DNA from: Arthrobacter sp. AK04
GTDB taxonomy: Bacteria; Actinomycetota; Actinomycetes; Actinomycetales; Micrococcaceae
Length of the DNA stretch: 50,492 bases
Direction: 5' to 3'
Assembly (NCBI RefSeq): GCF_021129155.1
Contig: NZ_JAJOMC010000032.1
Location: forward strand, 1 to 50,492
Made by a program: the position numbers and the translations under genes. Positions 1 to 9,026 of this stretch are shown here, in pieces; the stretch's first letter is position 1, and each line of letters begins with the position of its first letter. Below the pieces are notes generated by a model. That model was not told the origin of the DNA. It worked only from the letters and a program-made list of their open reading frames with translations, and ran no database searches.

Positions 1-134
1 CACCCCGCCCGCCGGCGGCTGTTGGAGTGCGCCCCCGAACCCCCCGGCCCCCTGTGATCCCTGTCTCTTTTTTGGTGTTTTCGGGCCGCCCCCCCCCGGC
101 CGCCCCCCACTTTTTGTCCCCCTTGGCGAGGGTC
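1..134. other. Low-complexity contig end, no gene
   Basis: This stretch is made of C-rich runs broken by T runs and does not resemble the balanced coding sequence that starts at 135. Similar G/C-run sequence occurs at the other end of the window and once internally, so I read it as poor-quality terminal sequence. No gene or terminator can be supported here. Confidence 0.6.
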
Positions 135-1382
135 TCAGGCTGCTTCGTGGTCGCTTTGCAATTCGGGCGCCGCCAGGGCCCGCGGGGTAACCTCGACCAC
201 CGGAGGGGCAGCAAGTCCGGATTCCTCAAGCGAGTTCAGCTTCCGGGCGGTGGGAAGGACGCGGGCTTCGAGGGTCCCCACCATGGCGTTGTAGCGGTCC
301 ACTGACGATTTTAGGGACGAGCCCAGTTTGGTGACGTTCTCGCCCAGGGTCCCCATCCGGTCGTACAGCTGGCGTGCCAGTTCGAACAACTCTCGCGCGC
401 TATCCGTCAGGACGTCCTGCCGCCAGGTGAAGGCCACGGACTTGAGCACGGCCAGCAGCGTGCTGGGCGATGCCAGGACCACGTTCTTGGACAGTGCATG
501 ATCAAGGAGCCCGGCGTCCGCCATGAGCGCGGCGGCCAGGATGGACTCGGCAGGGATAAAGCAGATCACCAGCTCGGGGGAGTTGCCCGGAATGTCCCAG
601 TACTTTTTGCTGCTCAGGGAATCAACGTGTGCCCGCAATGCCTTGGCATGGGCGGCCAGCAGCGCCTGCTGGTTCCGGCGGTCGCTTCCGGACAGCGGTC
701 CGGTCTGCCGGGCGCCGGAACCGTCGGCGGCGCGGAGGTCCTGCGCCGCGCCAAGTTCCTGGGCTTCCAGGTAGGAGGAGAGCGGTACTTTTGCGTCCAC
801 CACCAGCTGCTTTTCGCCCGGCAGCTGCACCACCAGGTCCGGCCTCACGCCCGAATCGTGGCCGGCACTGTGGACCTGCTCCACGAAATCGACGTGCCGC
901 AGCATGCCGGAGGCTTCCACCACCCGCCGAAGCTGGACTTCACCCCACTGGCCGCGGGCGCTGTTCGACCGGAGGGCAGACTCCAGTGCATGGGTTGAGC
1001 GGATCAGCTGTTCGTCGGAGAGCCGCGCTTCCTGCAGCTGCTGGGCGAGCTGGCCGTACTGTTCCACCCGGTCCCGTTCCAGCAGCGCCACCTGTTGCTG
1101 GACGGCCGTCAGTTTCTCCGCCACCGGGGCAAGTGCGCGCAGCACACTGCCGTCCTGCGTCCTGGCCTCACCCAGCTCGCGGTTCTGGGCCGCCAAAAGC
1201 CTTCGCTCGGCGTCGGCCGCGGCAAACTGCGCACTGACCTCGGAAAGCCGTGACGACACGGCGTCGAAGTCCTCTTCCAGGCCGCGGCTGTTTTTCCGCA
1301 GCACGAAGAACACGGCGGCAGCACCCACAAAGGCACCCAGCAGCAGCATGAACAAAGCAAGAATCAACGCGAAACCATCCAT
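135..1382 (-). CDS. rmuC: DNA recombination protein RmuC
   Basis: This 415-residue protein belongs to the RmuC family, which is thought to limit inversions at short inverted repeats through a nuclease-like fold; its biochemistry is poorly defined. A single N-terminal membrane helix covers about residues 4-24, an Ala/Gln/Glu-rich coiled coil about 30-140, and the RmuC core follows, with the conserved segments VVDAKVPLSSYLEA and FIPAESILAAALM. The start was placed at the ATG before DGFALIL, because it has a GAGGG ribosome site and begins directly at the membrane helix; the frame stays open 58 codons further upstream, but that part overlaps ychF. It diverges from ychF. The family call is firm, the cellular role is not. 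Confidence 0.9.
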   Translation of the reverse strand: MDGFALILALFMLLLGAFVGAAAVFFVLRKNSRGLEEDFDAVSSRLSEVSAQFAAADAERRLLAAQNRELGEARTQDGSVLRALAPVAEKLTAVQQQVALLERDRVEQYGQLAQQLQEARLSDEQLIRSTHALESALRSNSARGQWGEVQLRRVVEASGMLRHVDFVEQVHSAGHDSGVRPDLVVQLPGEKQLVVDAKVPLSSYLEAQELGAAQDLRAADGSGARQTGPLSGSDRRNQQALLAAHAKALRAHVDSLSSKKYWDIPGNSPELVICFIPAESILAAALMADAGLLDHALSKNVVLASPSTLLAVLKSVAFTWRQDVLTDSARELFELARQLYDRMGTLGENVTKLGSSLKSSVDRYNAMVGTLEARVLPTARKLNSLEESGLAAPPVVEVTPRALAAPELQSDHEAA

Positions 1383-1468
1383 GCCCTCACTGTCGCACGG
1401 GGCTGTGACATTTTGCCGAAGCGACATTTTCCCCGGCCCGCTCCGGACCCCGGGTTGCCCGCTGCGGG

Positions 1469-1474
1469 TAGAAT
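1469..1474 (+). promoter_or_regulatory. ychF -10 box, probable leaderless start
   Basis: TAGAAT ends 8 bases before the GTG of ychF and no Shine-Dalgarno sequence lies between. Transcription starting about 7 bases after the box would begin at the start codon. The -35 region is weak. Confidence 0.5.
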
Positions 1475-1482
1475 AAATCCTC

Positions 1483-2568
1483 GTGGCTCTTACTATTGGC
1501 ATCGTCGGACTGCCCAACGTCGGCAAATCAACTCTCTTCAACGCACTCACCCGCAACCAGGTCCTGGCCGCGAACTACCCGTTCGCCACCATCGAACCCA
1601 ATGTCGGCGTCGTGAACCTGCCCGACCCCCGGCTTCAGAAGCTGGCTGAAATCTTCGGTTCGCAGCGCCTCCTGCCCGCGCCGGTGTCGTTCGTGGACAT
1701 CGCCGGCATCGTCAAGGGTGCCTCGGAAGGAGAAGGCCTGGGCAACAAGTTCCTGGCCAACATCCGCGAAGCCGAAGCCATTGCGCAGGTGGTGCGGGTG
1801 TTCGATGACCCCGATGTCATCCACGTCGACGGCAAGGTGGATCCGCGCTCGGACATGGAAACCATCAACACCGAGCTCATCCTGGCCGACCTGCAGACCA
1901 TCGAGAACGCCATTCCGCGGATCGAAAAGGAAGTCAAGATCAAGAAGCGGGAAGCTGCTGAGCTTGCCGCCATCAAGGCAGCCCAGGCGGTCCTGGAGCG
2001 CGGCGACACGATTTTCTCTTCCATCAAGAGCGACAAGCTGGAAATGGAACACCTCAAGGAGCTTGGCCTCCTGACGGCCAAGCCCTTCATCTATGTTTTC
2101 AACGCCGATGAAGGCATCCTGGGCAACCCTGAAAAGCAGGAGGAACTGCGGGCCATGGTCGCCCCGGCGGACGCCGTTTTCCTTGACGCCAAGCTCGAAG
2201 CCGACCTCGTGGAACTGGACGAGGAAGAAGCCCGCGAGATGCTGGAAATGAATGGCCAGGACGAATCCGGGCTGGACCAGCTGGCGCGCGTCGGCTTCCA
2301 CACCCTGGGGCTGCAGACCTACCTGACCGCCGGCCCCAAGGAAACCCGTGCCTGGACCATCCGCCAGGGCGATACTGCACCGCAGGCAGCGGGTGTAATC
2401 CACTCTGACTTCCAGCGCGGCTTCATCAAAGCCGAGGTGGTGTCCTTCAACGACCTGGTGGAAGCCGGGTCCATGGCCGAGGCCAAATCCCGCGGCAAGG
2501 TCCGCATTGAGGGCAAGGAATACGTGATGGCCGACGGCGACGTGGTGGAGTTCCGCTTCAACGTCTAA
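1483..2568 (+). CDS. ychF: Ribosome-associated ATPase YchF (OLA1 family)
   Basis: YchF is an Obg-related P-loop protein that prefers ATP and binds ribosomes; it is linked to oxidative-stress and translation control. The 361-residue length is standard. The Walker A motif GLPNVGKST lies at residues 9-17, the switch segment [10 protein letters not shown] follows at about 31-40, and the C-terminal TGS domain ends in [12 protein letters not shown]. The sequence contains no cysteine, so the single-cysteine redox switch described for E. coli YchF cannot operate here. The GTG start has no Shine-Dalgarno sequence but sits behind a TAGAAT box. A hairpin follows the stop codon. Confidence 0.95.
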   Translation: MALTIGIVGLPNVGKSTLFNALTRNQVLAANYPFATIEPNVGVVNLPDPRLQKLAEIFGSQRLLPAPVSFVDIAGIVKGASEGEGLGNKFLANIREAEAIAQVVRVFDDPDVIHVDGKVDPRSDMETINTELILADLQTIENAIPRIEKEVKIKKREAAELAAIKAAQAVLERGDTIFSSIKSDKLEMEHLKELGLLTAKPFIYVFNADEGILGNPEKQEELRAMVAPADAVFLDAKLEADLVELDEEEAREMLEMNGQDESGLDQLARVGFHTLGLQTYLTAGPKETRAWTIRQGDTAPQAAGVIHSDFQRGFIKAEVVSFNDLVEAGSMAEAKSRGKVRIEGKEYVMADGDVVEFRFNV

Positions 2569-2584
2569 GCCCACAGGATTTCGG

Positions 2585-2618
2585 GACGGGCCCATCTGCT
2601 TCCGCAGGCGGGCCCGTC
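2585..2618 (+). terminator. Hairpin after ychF
   Basis: GACGGGCCC pairs with GGGCCCGTC, and an inner CTGC/GCAG stem closes a TTCC loop. It stands 17 bases after the ychF stop. The T-tract is weak, so termination efficiency is uncertain. Confidence 0.6.
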
Positions 2619-2736
2619 TCTGTCGGCGCGCTTCATCCCGGTCGAGCGGGTGGAGCCTGCTTCGTTGCCTGCGTAGTACCGCGGCCGTCCAGCCTCAGGG
2701 AACCGACCCGCGCTCGGCTCCCTGCAGCACGTGACC

Positions 2737-2742
2737 TAGGAT
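2737..2742 (+). promoter_or_regulatory. SDR gene -10 box, probable leaderless start
   Basis: TAGGAT is followed by exactly 6 bases and then the ATG of the dehydrogenase. There is no Shine-Dalgarno sequence. Confidence 0.5.
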
Positions 2743-2748
2743 CTACCC

Positions 2749-3441
2749 ATGACGACTCTTCAGGGTGCGGTTGTTTTGGTAGTCGGCGCCACCGGCGGAC
2801 TTGGTTCGCGCATCGCCGCCCAGCTGGAAGGTAACGGCGCCACCGTGGTCCGGTCGTCAAAGTCTGCTGGGCACGATCTGCGCGCACCCTCAGTGATCCA
2901 GGAGGTCCTGGATGAGACGAATGCGCAGTACGGACGTCTCGACGGGCTGGTGGTTGCGTCCGGGGTCGTCGCCTTCGGCGCCGCATCAGACCTTGAACCC
3001 GCCACGGTGGACGAACTCTTCGCTGTGAACACGACCAGTCCGATCCAGCTCATTACCCAGAGCCAGCCCTACCTCGCGGCCTCGGCACGTGAGGGCCGGG
3101 AACCCTTCGTTGTCACACTGAGCGGCGTTGTCGCCGAGGCACCCGTCGCCGGCCTGGCGGCATACTCGGCGTCGAAGGCCGGACTCGCGGCCTTCGTTGT
3201 CGCAGCGGCGCGCGAGTATCGCCGCGCGGGCATCCGGATCGTGGACGCCCGCCCAGGCCACACTGGCACCGCGCTGTCCGATCATCCGATTGCGGGGTCA
3301 GCGCCGCAATTCGGCGCGGGGCTGGACCCAGACCTGGTTGCAGCGCGGATTATCACCGCGATCGTCGATGGCGAGAAGGATCTGCCCAGCACCGCCTTCC
3401 AGGCTCGGCCAGGTCCTTCAGCTGAGCGCCAAAGAAGCTAA
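2749..3441 (+). CDS. Short-chain dehydrogenase/reductase (SDR)
   Basis: This 230-residue NAD(P)-dependent oxidoreductase has the classical SDR layout. The glycine-rich cofactor loop GATGGLGS lies near residues 13-20, the ASG segment of strand 4 is in VVASGVVAF, the catalytic serine is in VTLSGVV, and the YSASK active-site motif supplies Tyr and Lys. The fold and cofactor type are clear; the substrate cannot be read from the sequence. It starts leaderless behind TAGGAT. The photolyase begins 61 bases after the stop codon with its own box, so the two genes are neighbours rather than a tight operon. Confidence 0.85.
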   Translation: MTTLQGAVVLVVGATGGLGSRIAAQLEGNGATVVRSSKSAGHDLRAPSVIQEVLDETNAQYGRLDGLVVASGVVAFGAASDLEPATVDELFAVNTTSPIQLITQSQPYLAASAREGREPFVVTLSGVVAEAPVAGLAAYSASKAGLAAFVVAAAREYRRAGIRIVDARPGHTGTALSDHPIAGSAPQFGAGLDPDLVAARIITAIVDGEKDLPSTAFQARPGPSAERQRS

Positions 3442-3490
3442 TGGACCCCGAAGCGGGTTCATTGCTGACGGCGGAGGCGTCCCAGCCGCC

Positions 3491-3496
3491 TATGGT
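3491..3496 (+). promoter_or_regulatory. Photolyase gene -10 box, probable leaderless start
   Basis: TATGGT is followed by 6 bases and then an ATG at 3503, with a second in-frame ATG directly after it. The box decides the start, since the frame is open far upstream into the dehydrogenase gene. Confidence 0.45.
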
Positions 3497-3502
3497 TGGG
3501 AA

Positions 3503-5122
3503 ATGATGCCCGGCCCGCACCTGCGCCTGGTTCTGCCGCATCAGTTGTTCCGCGAGCAACTCGATGCGGCGGACGGGACCGTGTATGTGCTGATCGAGCA
3601 TGACCTGCTCTTTCGCCAGTACTCGTTCCACTCCCACAAGCTGGTCCTGCACCGGGCGTCCATGAGCCGGTTTGCCCGCCGCCTCGGCGGGACGGGCAAC
3701 GAGGTCGTTGTCCTCCGCAGTGACGCCGGCCGCAGCTCCCGCCAGCAGCTCGCGGACCTGGTGCGCCGCCGCCGCCCGGCCCAGGTGACCTGGTTCGACG
3801 TGGTGGACGACTGGCTTGAACAGGACCTTTATGCCGGCCTGGCCGACGGCGGCTACCGGATGCGCGGCGAGGACGTGCTGGAGACGCCGAACTTCCTCAC
3901 CGACCGGGGCCAGATTGACCAGTGGTTTGCCGCTAACGCTGCCCGCATGCACGACTTCTACGTGTGGCAGCGCCGCCGGCTCGGCGTCCTTGTCGACGGC
4001 GGGGAGCCGGCAGGCGGGAGATGGTCCTTTGACGCAGACAACCGGAAAAAGCTTCCCCGGGGGTACGCGCCTCCCACGGTGGGCCGGTTCGCCCGCCACC
4101 CCGTCCAGCGGCCGGAGGGGACCTTTGACCTTGATGCCATAACCGGACCAGAAGCCGCCGACGGGGACGTGGCGTCGGACGACGTCGAACTGGCCATTGC
4201 CTGGGTGGCGGTGGAGTTTCCGGATGCTCCGGGCGATCCCGCCCTGTTTGCCTGGCCCACGAGCGCGGACGAGGCACGCAAGCACCTGCACGAGTTCGTC
4301 CGCGAACGGCTGGACGACTTCGGCCCCTACGAGGACGCAATTTCCACCACCCATCCGTTCATCGCCCATGGCCTGCTCACGCCGGCATTGAACATCGGAC
4401 TGCTGGACCCGCGGGAGGTCCTGGAGGCCGTGCTCGACGGGGCAGGCCCAAATACTCCTCTGGCCTCCCTGGAGGGTTTCGTCCGGCAGGTGATTGGCTG
4501 GCGTGAATACATGCGCGCCACCTACCGGACCCGCGGCCGGCAGATGCGCACTGCCAACCGGTTGAACCACAGCAACGGGCTGGGGGACGGGTGGTGGGAT
4601 GGAAGTACCGGGCTGGCCCCCGTGGACATGGTGATCTCGCGGGTACTCGCCACGGGGTATGCCCACCACATTGAGCGGCTGATGGTCCTGGGCAACGCCA
4701 TGTCCCTGCTGCGGATCCATCCCGACGACGTCTACGAATGGTTCATGGAGCTCTTCGTCGACGCGTACGACTGGGTGATGGTCCCCAACGTGTACGCCAT
4801 GAGCCAGTTCGCTGCGGGGGCGGAGATCACCACGAAACCCTATGTTTCCGGCAGCAACTACCTCCGCAGGATGTCGGACCTGCCGGCAGGGGAATGGGTG
4901 CATGACTGGGACGGGCTCTACTGGACCTTCATCGATGACCACCGGGAGGTCTTCGCGCGGAACCCGCGCTCCCGGATGGTGGTCTCCCTGCTGGACGCCA
5001 TGGACCCGGAGAAGCGGCGGGAGCACCGCCGTCGTGCTGAAGCCCTGCTCGGCGCAGGACAGGAGGCAACACGGCTGCTGCGGACGGCACCGGCAATCGA
5101 GGGGCCGCACGCACTATCCTGA
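3503..5122 (+). CDS. Cryptochrome/photolyase of the FeS-BCP (PhrB-like) clade, cysteine-free
   Basis: This 539-residue flavoprotein belongs to the bacterial photolyase/cryptochrome clade typified by Agrobacterium PhrB, which repairs (6-4) photoproducts with FAD and a lumazine antenna. Clade signatures are GGRWSFDADNRKKLP, VIGWREYMR, GYAHHIERLMVLGN (the His pair at about 388-389 matches the (6-4) active-site region), DAYDWVMVPNVYAMSQFA and TKPYVSGSNYLRRMSD. The oddity is that the protein has no cysteine at all. PhrB binds a [4Fe-4S] cluster with four cysteines; by eye alignment the first is a proline here, and the loop holding the other three (near residue 459) is about ten residues shorter. 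Tryptophans matching the electron-transfer pair appear retained. It may be a repair enzyme that lost its cluster or a light sensor. Confidence 0.85.
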   Translation: MMPGPHLRLVLPHQLFREQLDAADGTVYVLIEHDLLFRQYSFHSHKLVLHRASMSRFARRLGGTGNEVVVLRSDAGRSSRQQLADLVRRRRPAQVTWFDVVDDWLEQDLYAGLADGGYRMRGEDVLETPNFLTDRGQIDQWFAANAARMHDFYVWQRRRLGVLVDGGEPAGGRWSFDADNRKKLPRGYAPPTVGRFARHPVQRPEGTFDLDAITGPEAADGDVASDDVELAIAWVAVEFPDAPGDPALFAWPTSADEARKHLHEFVRERLDDFGPYEDAISTTHPFIAHGLLTPALNIGLLDPREVLEAVLDGAGPNTPLASLEGFVRQVIGWREYMRATYRTRGRQMRTANRLNHSNGLGDGWWDGSTGLAPVDMVISRVLATGYAHHIERLMVLGNAMSLLRIHPDDVYEWFMELFVDAYDWVMVPNVYAMSQFAAGAEITTKPYVSGSNYLRRMSDLPAGEWVHDWDGLYWTFIDDHREVFARNPRSRMVVSLLDAMDPEKRREHRRRAEALLGAGQEATRLLRTAPAIEGPHALS

Positions 5123-5185
5123 GTACAGGGCGTGATCCTGGCGATTCCAGGAGCCCCTCCCGCAGAAGGAAAAGAAGGAGGCGGC

Positions 5186-6964
5186 ATGCCGTTCAGGCGT
5201 CTGGTGCACTACATCACCGCAGCGGTGGCGGCCGCCCTGGTCCTGTCGGGGTGCTCGGGCAACGGCGGCACCGCTCCCGTGGTGGTAGGGGAAGCCAACC
5301 GCGGCGGCAGCGTGACGGTGGCGGAGGCCAACACTTTCTCATCCTTCAACCCTTACAGCGCGGACGGCAACACCGATATCAACTCCAAAATCGGTTACAT
5401 CACCCACTCTGGCTTCTACTACCTGGATGACGCCGCAAGGGTGGTGCGGAACGAAAAGTTCGGGCGCTACGAGAAGGTCTCGGACCAGCCCCTGAAGGTC
5501 AGGTACACCGTCAACGAGGGCGTCAAGTGGTCCGACGGCGAGGCGATCGACGCCGGCGACCTCCTCCTGAGCTGGGCGGCGGGGTCAGGATATTTTGACG
5601 ACGCCGACCCCCTGGCGGGGACAGGCACCACATACTTTTCGGTAGCCTCAGACACCAGCGGCCTTGCCGGTACCGTCCTGCCGGAAATCGGGGCAGACGG
5701 CCGTTCCATCACCCTGGAATACGCCGTGCCCTACGCTGACTGGGAAGTGGCGTTCGACGTCGGCCTGCCGGCGCACGTGGTGGCAGCCAAGAGCGGGCTG
5801 AACGATGAGGAAGACCTGGTGGACCTGATCCGCGACTCGCCCCGCGGCAACGGGGAGGAGCCCGCAGTCAATGAACCCCTCAAGCGGGTCAGTGATTTCT
5901 GGAACTCCGGGTTCGACGCCAAAAGCCTGCCCGATGACCCGTCCGTGTTCCTCTCCAGCGGCCCGTACATCGTGCGCGACATCGTCCCCGAAGTCTCCAT
6001 GACCCTCGTCCGGAACCGCGACTACGTGTGGGGCCAGGAGCCCTGGCTGGATGAAATAACCGTCCGCTTCACAGGTTCCGTGCCCACGGCAGTCGAAGCG
6101 CTCCGCAACGGCCAAGCGGACATCATCTCGCCACAGCCCTCCGCTGAAACCGCGGAACTCCTGGCAGGACTTGCGGACCAGGGCAACACCGTCGAGTGGT
6201 ACAACCAGTCAGGCTATGACCACCTGGACCTCAACTTCTCCGGGCCGTTCGCCGACGAGGACGTCCGCCAGGCGTTCCTCAAAGCCGTGCCCCGCCAAGC
6301 CATCATCGACGCCGTGGTGGGCGACAGGCAGCCCGACTCAGCACCCCTGGATTCGCACGTGTTCCTGCCCGCCCAGCCCAAGTACGGCGACACCGTCAAG
6401 AACAACGGCTCGTCCGACTACACCGAGGTGGACATCGACGGGGCAAAGGCACTCCTGGGTGGTGACACCCCCACCATCCGGATCCTCTACAACCGGGACA
6501 ACCCCAACCGCGCCACAGCATTTTCCCTGGTCAGGGACTCTGCCGCGCAGGCAGGCTTCCAGGTGGTCGATGCAGGGCAGGGGAGTGCTGACTGGGCCCG
6601 TGCACTCGGTGGTGAAGGCTATGACGCCGCGCTGCTGGGATGGATTGGCACCTCCGCGGGGGTCAGCCGCGTCCCCCAGATTTTCCGTACCGGGGCCGGC
6701 AGCAACTTCAACGGCTTTTCCGACGGCGACGCCGACAGGCTGATGAAACAGCTTGCCGGCACCACGGACCTGGGCAAGCAGGATGAGCTGCTGGCGGAGA
6801 TTGACAAACAGATCTGGGAAAACGCTTATGGCCTCCCGCTCTACCAGACCGTTGGCGCCACAGCCTTCAGCGCCCGGGTGGCGGGCGTCAAGACGAGTGC
6901 CGGCCCACTGGGTGTGTGGTGGAACGCGCGGGATTGGCGCCTGGCGCAGCCGTCAGCATCCTGA
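5186..6964 (+). CDS. Peptide-type ABC transporter substrate-binding lipoprotein
   Basis: This is a 592-residue family-5 extracellular solute-binding protein (OppA/DppA type). A signal peptide ends in the lipobox LSGC with the lipidated cysteine at residue 23, so it should be anchored outside the membrane. Family features include the hinge segment VKWSDGEAIDAGDLLLSW, SSGPYIV, and ADIISPQPSAETAE. The start has a strong AAGGAGG site 4 bases upstream and lies 54 bases inside a longer open frame. No permease follows directly; the next transcription unit begins about 260 bases later with a second binding protein of the same family. It may deliver a different ligand to that transporter. The ligand is unknown. 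Confidence 0.88.
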   Translation: MPFRRLVHYITAAVAAALVLSGCSGNGGTAPVVVGEANRGGSVTVAEANTFSSFNPYSADGNTDINSKIGYITHSGFYYLDDAARVVRNEKFGRYEKVSDQPLKVRYTVNEGVKWSDGEAIDAGDLLLSWAAGSGYFDDADPLAGTGTTYFSVASDTSGLAGTVLPEIGADGRSITLEYAVPYADWEVAFDVGLPAHVVAAKSGLNDEEDLVDLIRDSPRGNGEEPAVNEPLKRVSDFWNSGFDAKSLPDDPSVFLSSGPYIVRDIVPEVSMTLVRNRDYVWGQEPWLDEITVRFTGSVPTAVEALRNGQADIISPQPSAETAELLAGLADQGNTVEWYNQSGYDHLDLNFSGPFADEDVRQAFLKAVPRQAIIDAVVGDRQPDSAPLDSHVFLPAQPKYGDTVKNNGSSDYTEVDIDGAKALLGGDTPTIRILYNRDNPNRATAFSLVRDSAAQAGFQVVDAGQGSADWARALGGEGYDAALLGWIGTSAGVSRVPQIFRTGAGSNFNGFSDGDADRLMKQLAGTTDLGKQDELLAEIDKQIWENAYGLPLYQTVGATAFSARVAGVKTSAGPLGVWWNARDWRLAQPSAS

Positions 6965-7226
6965 CATTCGCGGACAAAAAGCTTCCAGCCTGCCCGATTC
7001 GCCGTAGGGGCTACCGGCGAGTAGCATGTGACTTGCACAACTTCCGTTGACCGACTAGGCGTTCAGTTCAAGCCGGTCACGGTTTGGCAACGGAGTACCA
7101 GTATCTGGACTTCGTGCGGTTAGGCTACTCGTATATGTAGGTTGCGTCACAGTCGAAAGCTGCGTCTCACCTGCGGGGAAGCACCAGATTCCCCCTCGTT
7201 ATCTCCCACAACTCATAGGAGGCGGA
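6965..7226. other. 262-base intergenic region, promoter not resolved
   Basis: This gap separates two binding-protein genes and should hold the promoter of the importer operon. I see TAGGCT- and TATATG-like segments about 80-110 bases before the next start, but no convincing -35 partner, and no clear operator. Confidence 0.4.
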
Positions 7227-8897
7227 ATGCGTTTTACGCGCACTTCCAAAGCACTGGGCATGGTGGCAATCGCCGCCCTCGCCCTGACCGGCTGCGGCGC
7301 TGGAGGCGGCAGCAATGAAGGGGCAAGCGACGCCGCAGGCGATCCGGCCAAGATCATCACCGCCTACAGCAACGAGCCACAGAATCCGTTGCTGCCGGCA
7401 AACACCAACGAAGTCTACGGCGGCCGCGTTGTAGAGCTTCTCTTCGAAGGCCTGACCAGCTACAGCCCCAGCGGCGAGTCGGTCAACGCGCTGGCAGAGT
7501 CCATCGAATCCCCGGATGGCCAGAACTACACCATCAAGGTCAAGAGCGGCACCAAGTTCACCAACGGCGAGGACGTCACCGCCAAGAGCTTCGTTGACGC
7601 GTGGAACTTCGCAGCGCTGAGCACCAATGCGCAGGCGAACAGCAGCTTCTTCGAGTCCATCGAGGGCTACGACGCCGTCAGCGCCACCAAGAAGGAAGGC
7701 GAGACGGAAGTTCCCGCTCCCACGGCCGAGACCCTCTCCGGCCTGGTCCTCAAGGATGACTCAACCATTGAGGTCAAGCTGACGCAGCCGGAGGCTGACT
7801 GGCCCCTGCGCCTCGGCTACACGGCCTTCATGCCGCTTCCCTCCGAAGCCATCGCTGATCCCAAGGCTTTCGGCGAGAACCCCGTTGGCAACGGCCCGTA
7901 CAAGATGGCCAAGGAAGGCGCCTGGCAGCACGACAGCCAGATTGAACTCGTCAAGAACGAGGACTACGCCGGCAGCCGCGAAGCCAAGAACGGCGGCGTG
8001 ACCTTCAAGTTCTACACGGACCCGGCTCCTGCCTACACCGACATCCAGGCCAACAACCTGGACGTCACGGACGTCCTTCCGACCAACGCCCTGAAGACCT
8101 ACACCACGGACTTCCCGGACAACCACCTGAACAAGCCGTACGCAGGCAACTCCACCCTGAACATCCCGGGCTACCTGCCCGAGTTCCAGGGCGAAGCGGG
8201 CAAGCTGCGCCGCCAGGCCATCTCGATGGCCATCAACCGCGACGAGATCACCAAGGTGATCTTCAGCGGCACCCGCATCCCGGCCAAGGACTTCACCTCC
8301 CCGGCCGTGGACGGCTACAACGAGAACGTCGAAGGATCCGACGTCCTGAAGTTCGACGCCGCCAAGGCAAAGGAAACCTGGGAAAAGGCGAATGCCATCA
8401 GCCCGTGGCCGGCTGACAAGACCCTTCAGCTCGGCTACAACACCGATGGCGGCAACAAGGAATGGATCGACGCCGTCGCCAACAACCTGAAGAACAACCT
8501 CGGCATCCAGGTCGAAGGCCAGCCCTTCGCCAAGTTTGCCGAACTTCTGGACCTCCGTAAGTCCCAGACGCTTCCCGGCTTCGCCCGGGCCGGCTGGCAG
8601 GCAGACTACCCGTCGCTGTACAACTTCCTCGGCCCGCTGCTGCGGACCGGCGCCAGCGCCAACTACGAGGGCTACTCGAACCCCGAGTTCGACAAGCTCC
8701 TTGACGAAGGCCTGGGTTCGAAGTCCACCGACGACGCCAACGCGAAGTTCACCGAGGCCCAGGAAATCCTGTTCCAGGACCTGCCCAACCTCCCGCTGTG
8801 GTACTCCGCACGCCAGGTCGTGTGGAGCCAGAACGTCACGAACGTGGACAGCGGCTGGAACGGTGTCATCCAGTACTACAACATCACCGCAAAGTAG
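7227..8897 (+). CDS. Oligopeptide-type ABC transporter substrate-binding lipoprotein
   Basis: This 556-residue family-5 solute-binding protein starts an importer operon of binding protein, two permeases and a double ATPase. The signal peptide ends in the lipobox ALTGC with cysteine 23. The family signature covers the segment TKFTNGEDVTAKSFVDAW, and NGPYKMA is a further typical motif. An AGGAGG site stands 4 bases before the ATG. By family it captures short peptides outside the cell; the exact ligand (peptide, nickel, glutathione or other) is not readable. Codon usage is strongly biased to C- and G-ending codons, suggesting high expression. A hairpin follows before the permease gene. Confidence 0.92.
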   Translation: MRFTRTSKALGMVAIAALALTGCGAGGGSNEGASDAAGDPAKIITAYSNEPQNPLLPANTNEVYGGRVVELLFEGLTSYSPSGESVNALAESIESPDGQNYTIKVKSGTKFTNGEDVTAKSFVDAWNFAALSTNAQANSSFFESIEGYDAVSATKKEGETEVPAPTAETLSGLVLKDDSTIEVKLTQPEADWPLRLGYTAFMPLPSEAIADPKAFGENPVGNGPYKMAKEGAWQHDSQIELVKNEDYAGSREAKNGGVTFKFYTDPAPAYTDIQANNLDVTDVLPTNALKTYTTDFPDNHLNKPYAGNSTLNIPGYLPEFQGEAGKLRRQAISMAINRDEITKVIFSGTRIPAKDFTSPAVDGYNENVEGSDVLKFDAAKAKETWEKANAISPWPADKTLQLGYNTDGGNKEWIDAVANNLKNNLGIQVEGQPFAKFAELLDLRKSQTLPGFARAGWQADYPSLYNFLGPLLRTGASANYEGYSNPEFDKLLDEGLGSKSTDDANAKFTEAQEILFQDLPNLPLWYSARQVVWSQNVTNVDSGWNGVIQYYNITAK

Positions 8898-8927
8898 TCC
8901 TGAGACCGTCCAACTCAAATAGCTAGT

Positions 8928-8953
8928 GGGGGTCCGGCACCAGCCGGGCCCCC
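8928..8953 (+). promoter_or_regulatory. Intercistronic hairpin between binding protein and permease genes
   Basis: GGGGGTCCGGC pairs with GCCGGGCCCCC across an ACCA loop; one pair is a T-G wobble. There is no T-tract, so it is more likely a partial attenuator or an mRNA-stabilising 3' end that keeps the binding protein in excess over the permeases. That role is inferred from position. Confidence 0.55.
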
Positions 8954-9026
8954 ATAGCCTTGATACCGGCAGGAAGCTGTCCTACATGAAATTCCCCCCA
9001 TCTCCACAAACCCCGGAGGGTCTGCT

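Noticed and set aside
498..1237. Long plus-strand frames opposite rmuC
   Set aside because: They are antisense shadows caused by high GC. The minus-strand frame has RmuC motifs, a membrane helix and a ribosome site.
3128..3502. Upstream extension of the photolyase frame
   Set aside because: It lies inside the dehydrogenase gene in another frame, is Arg/Ser/Pro-rich, and has no ribosome site; the flavoprotein domain starts at 3503.
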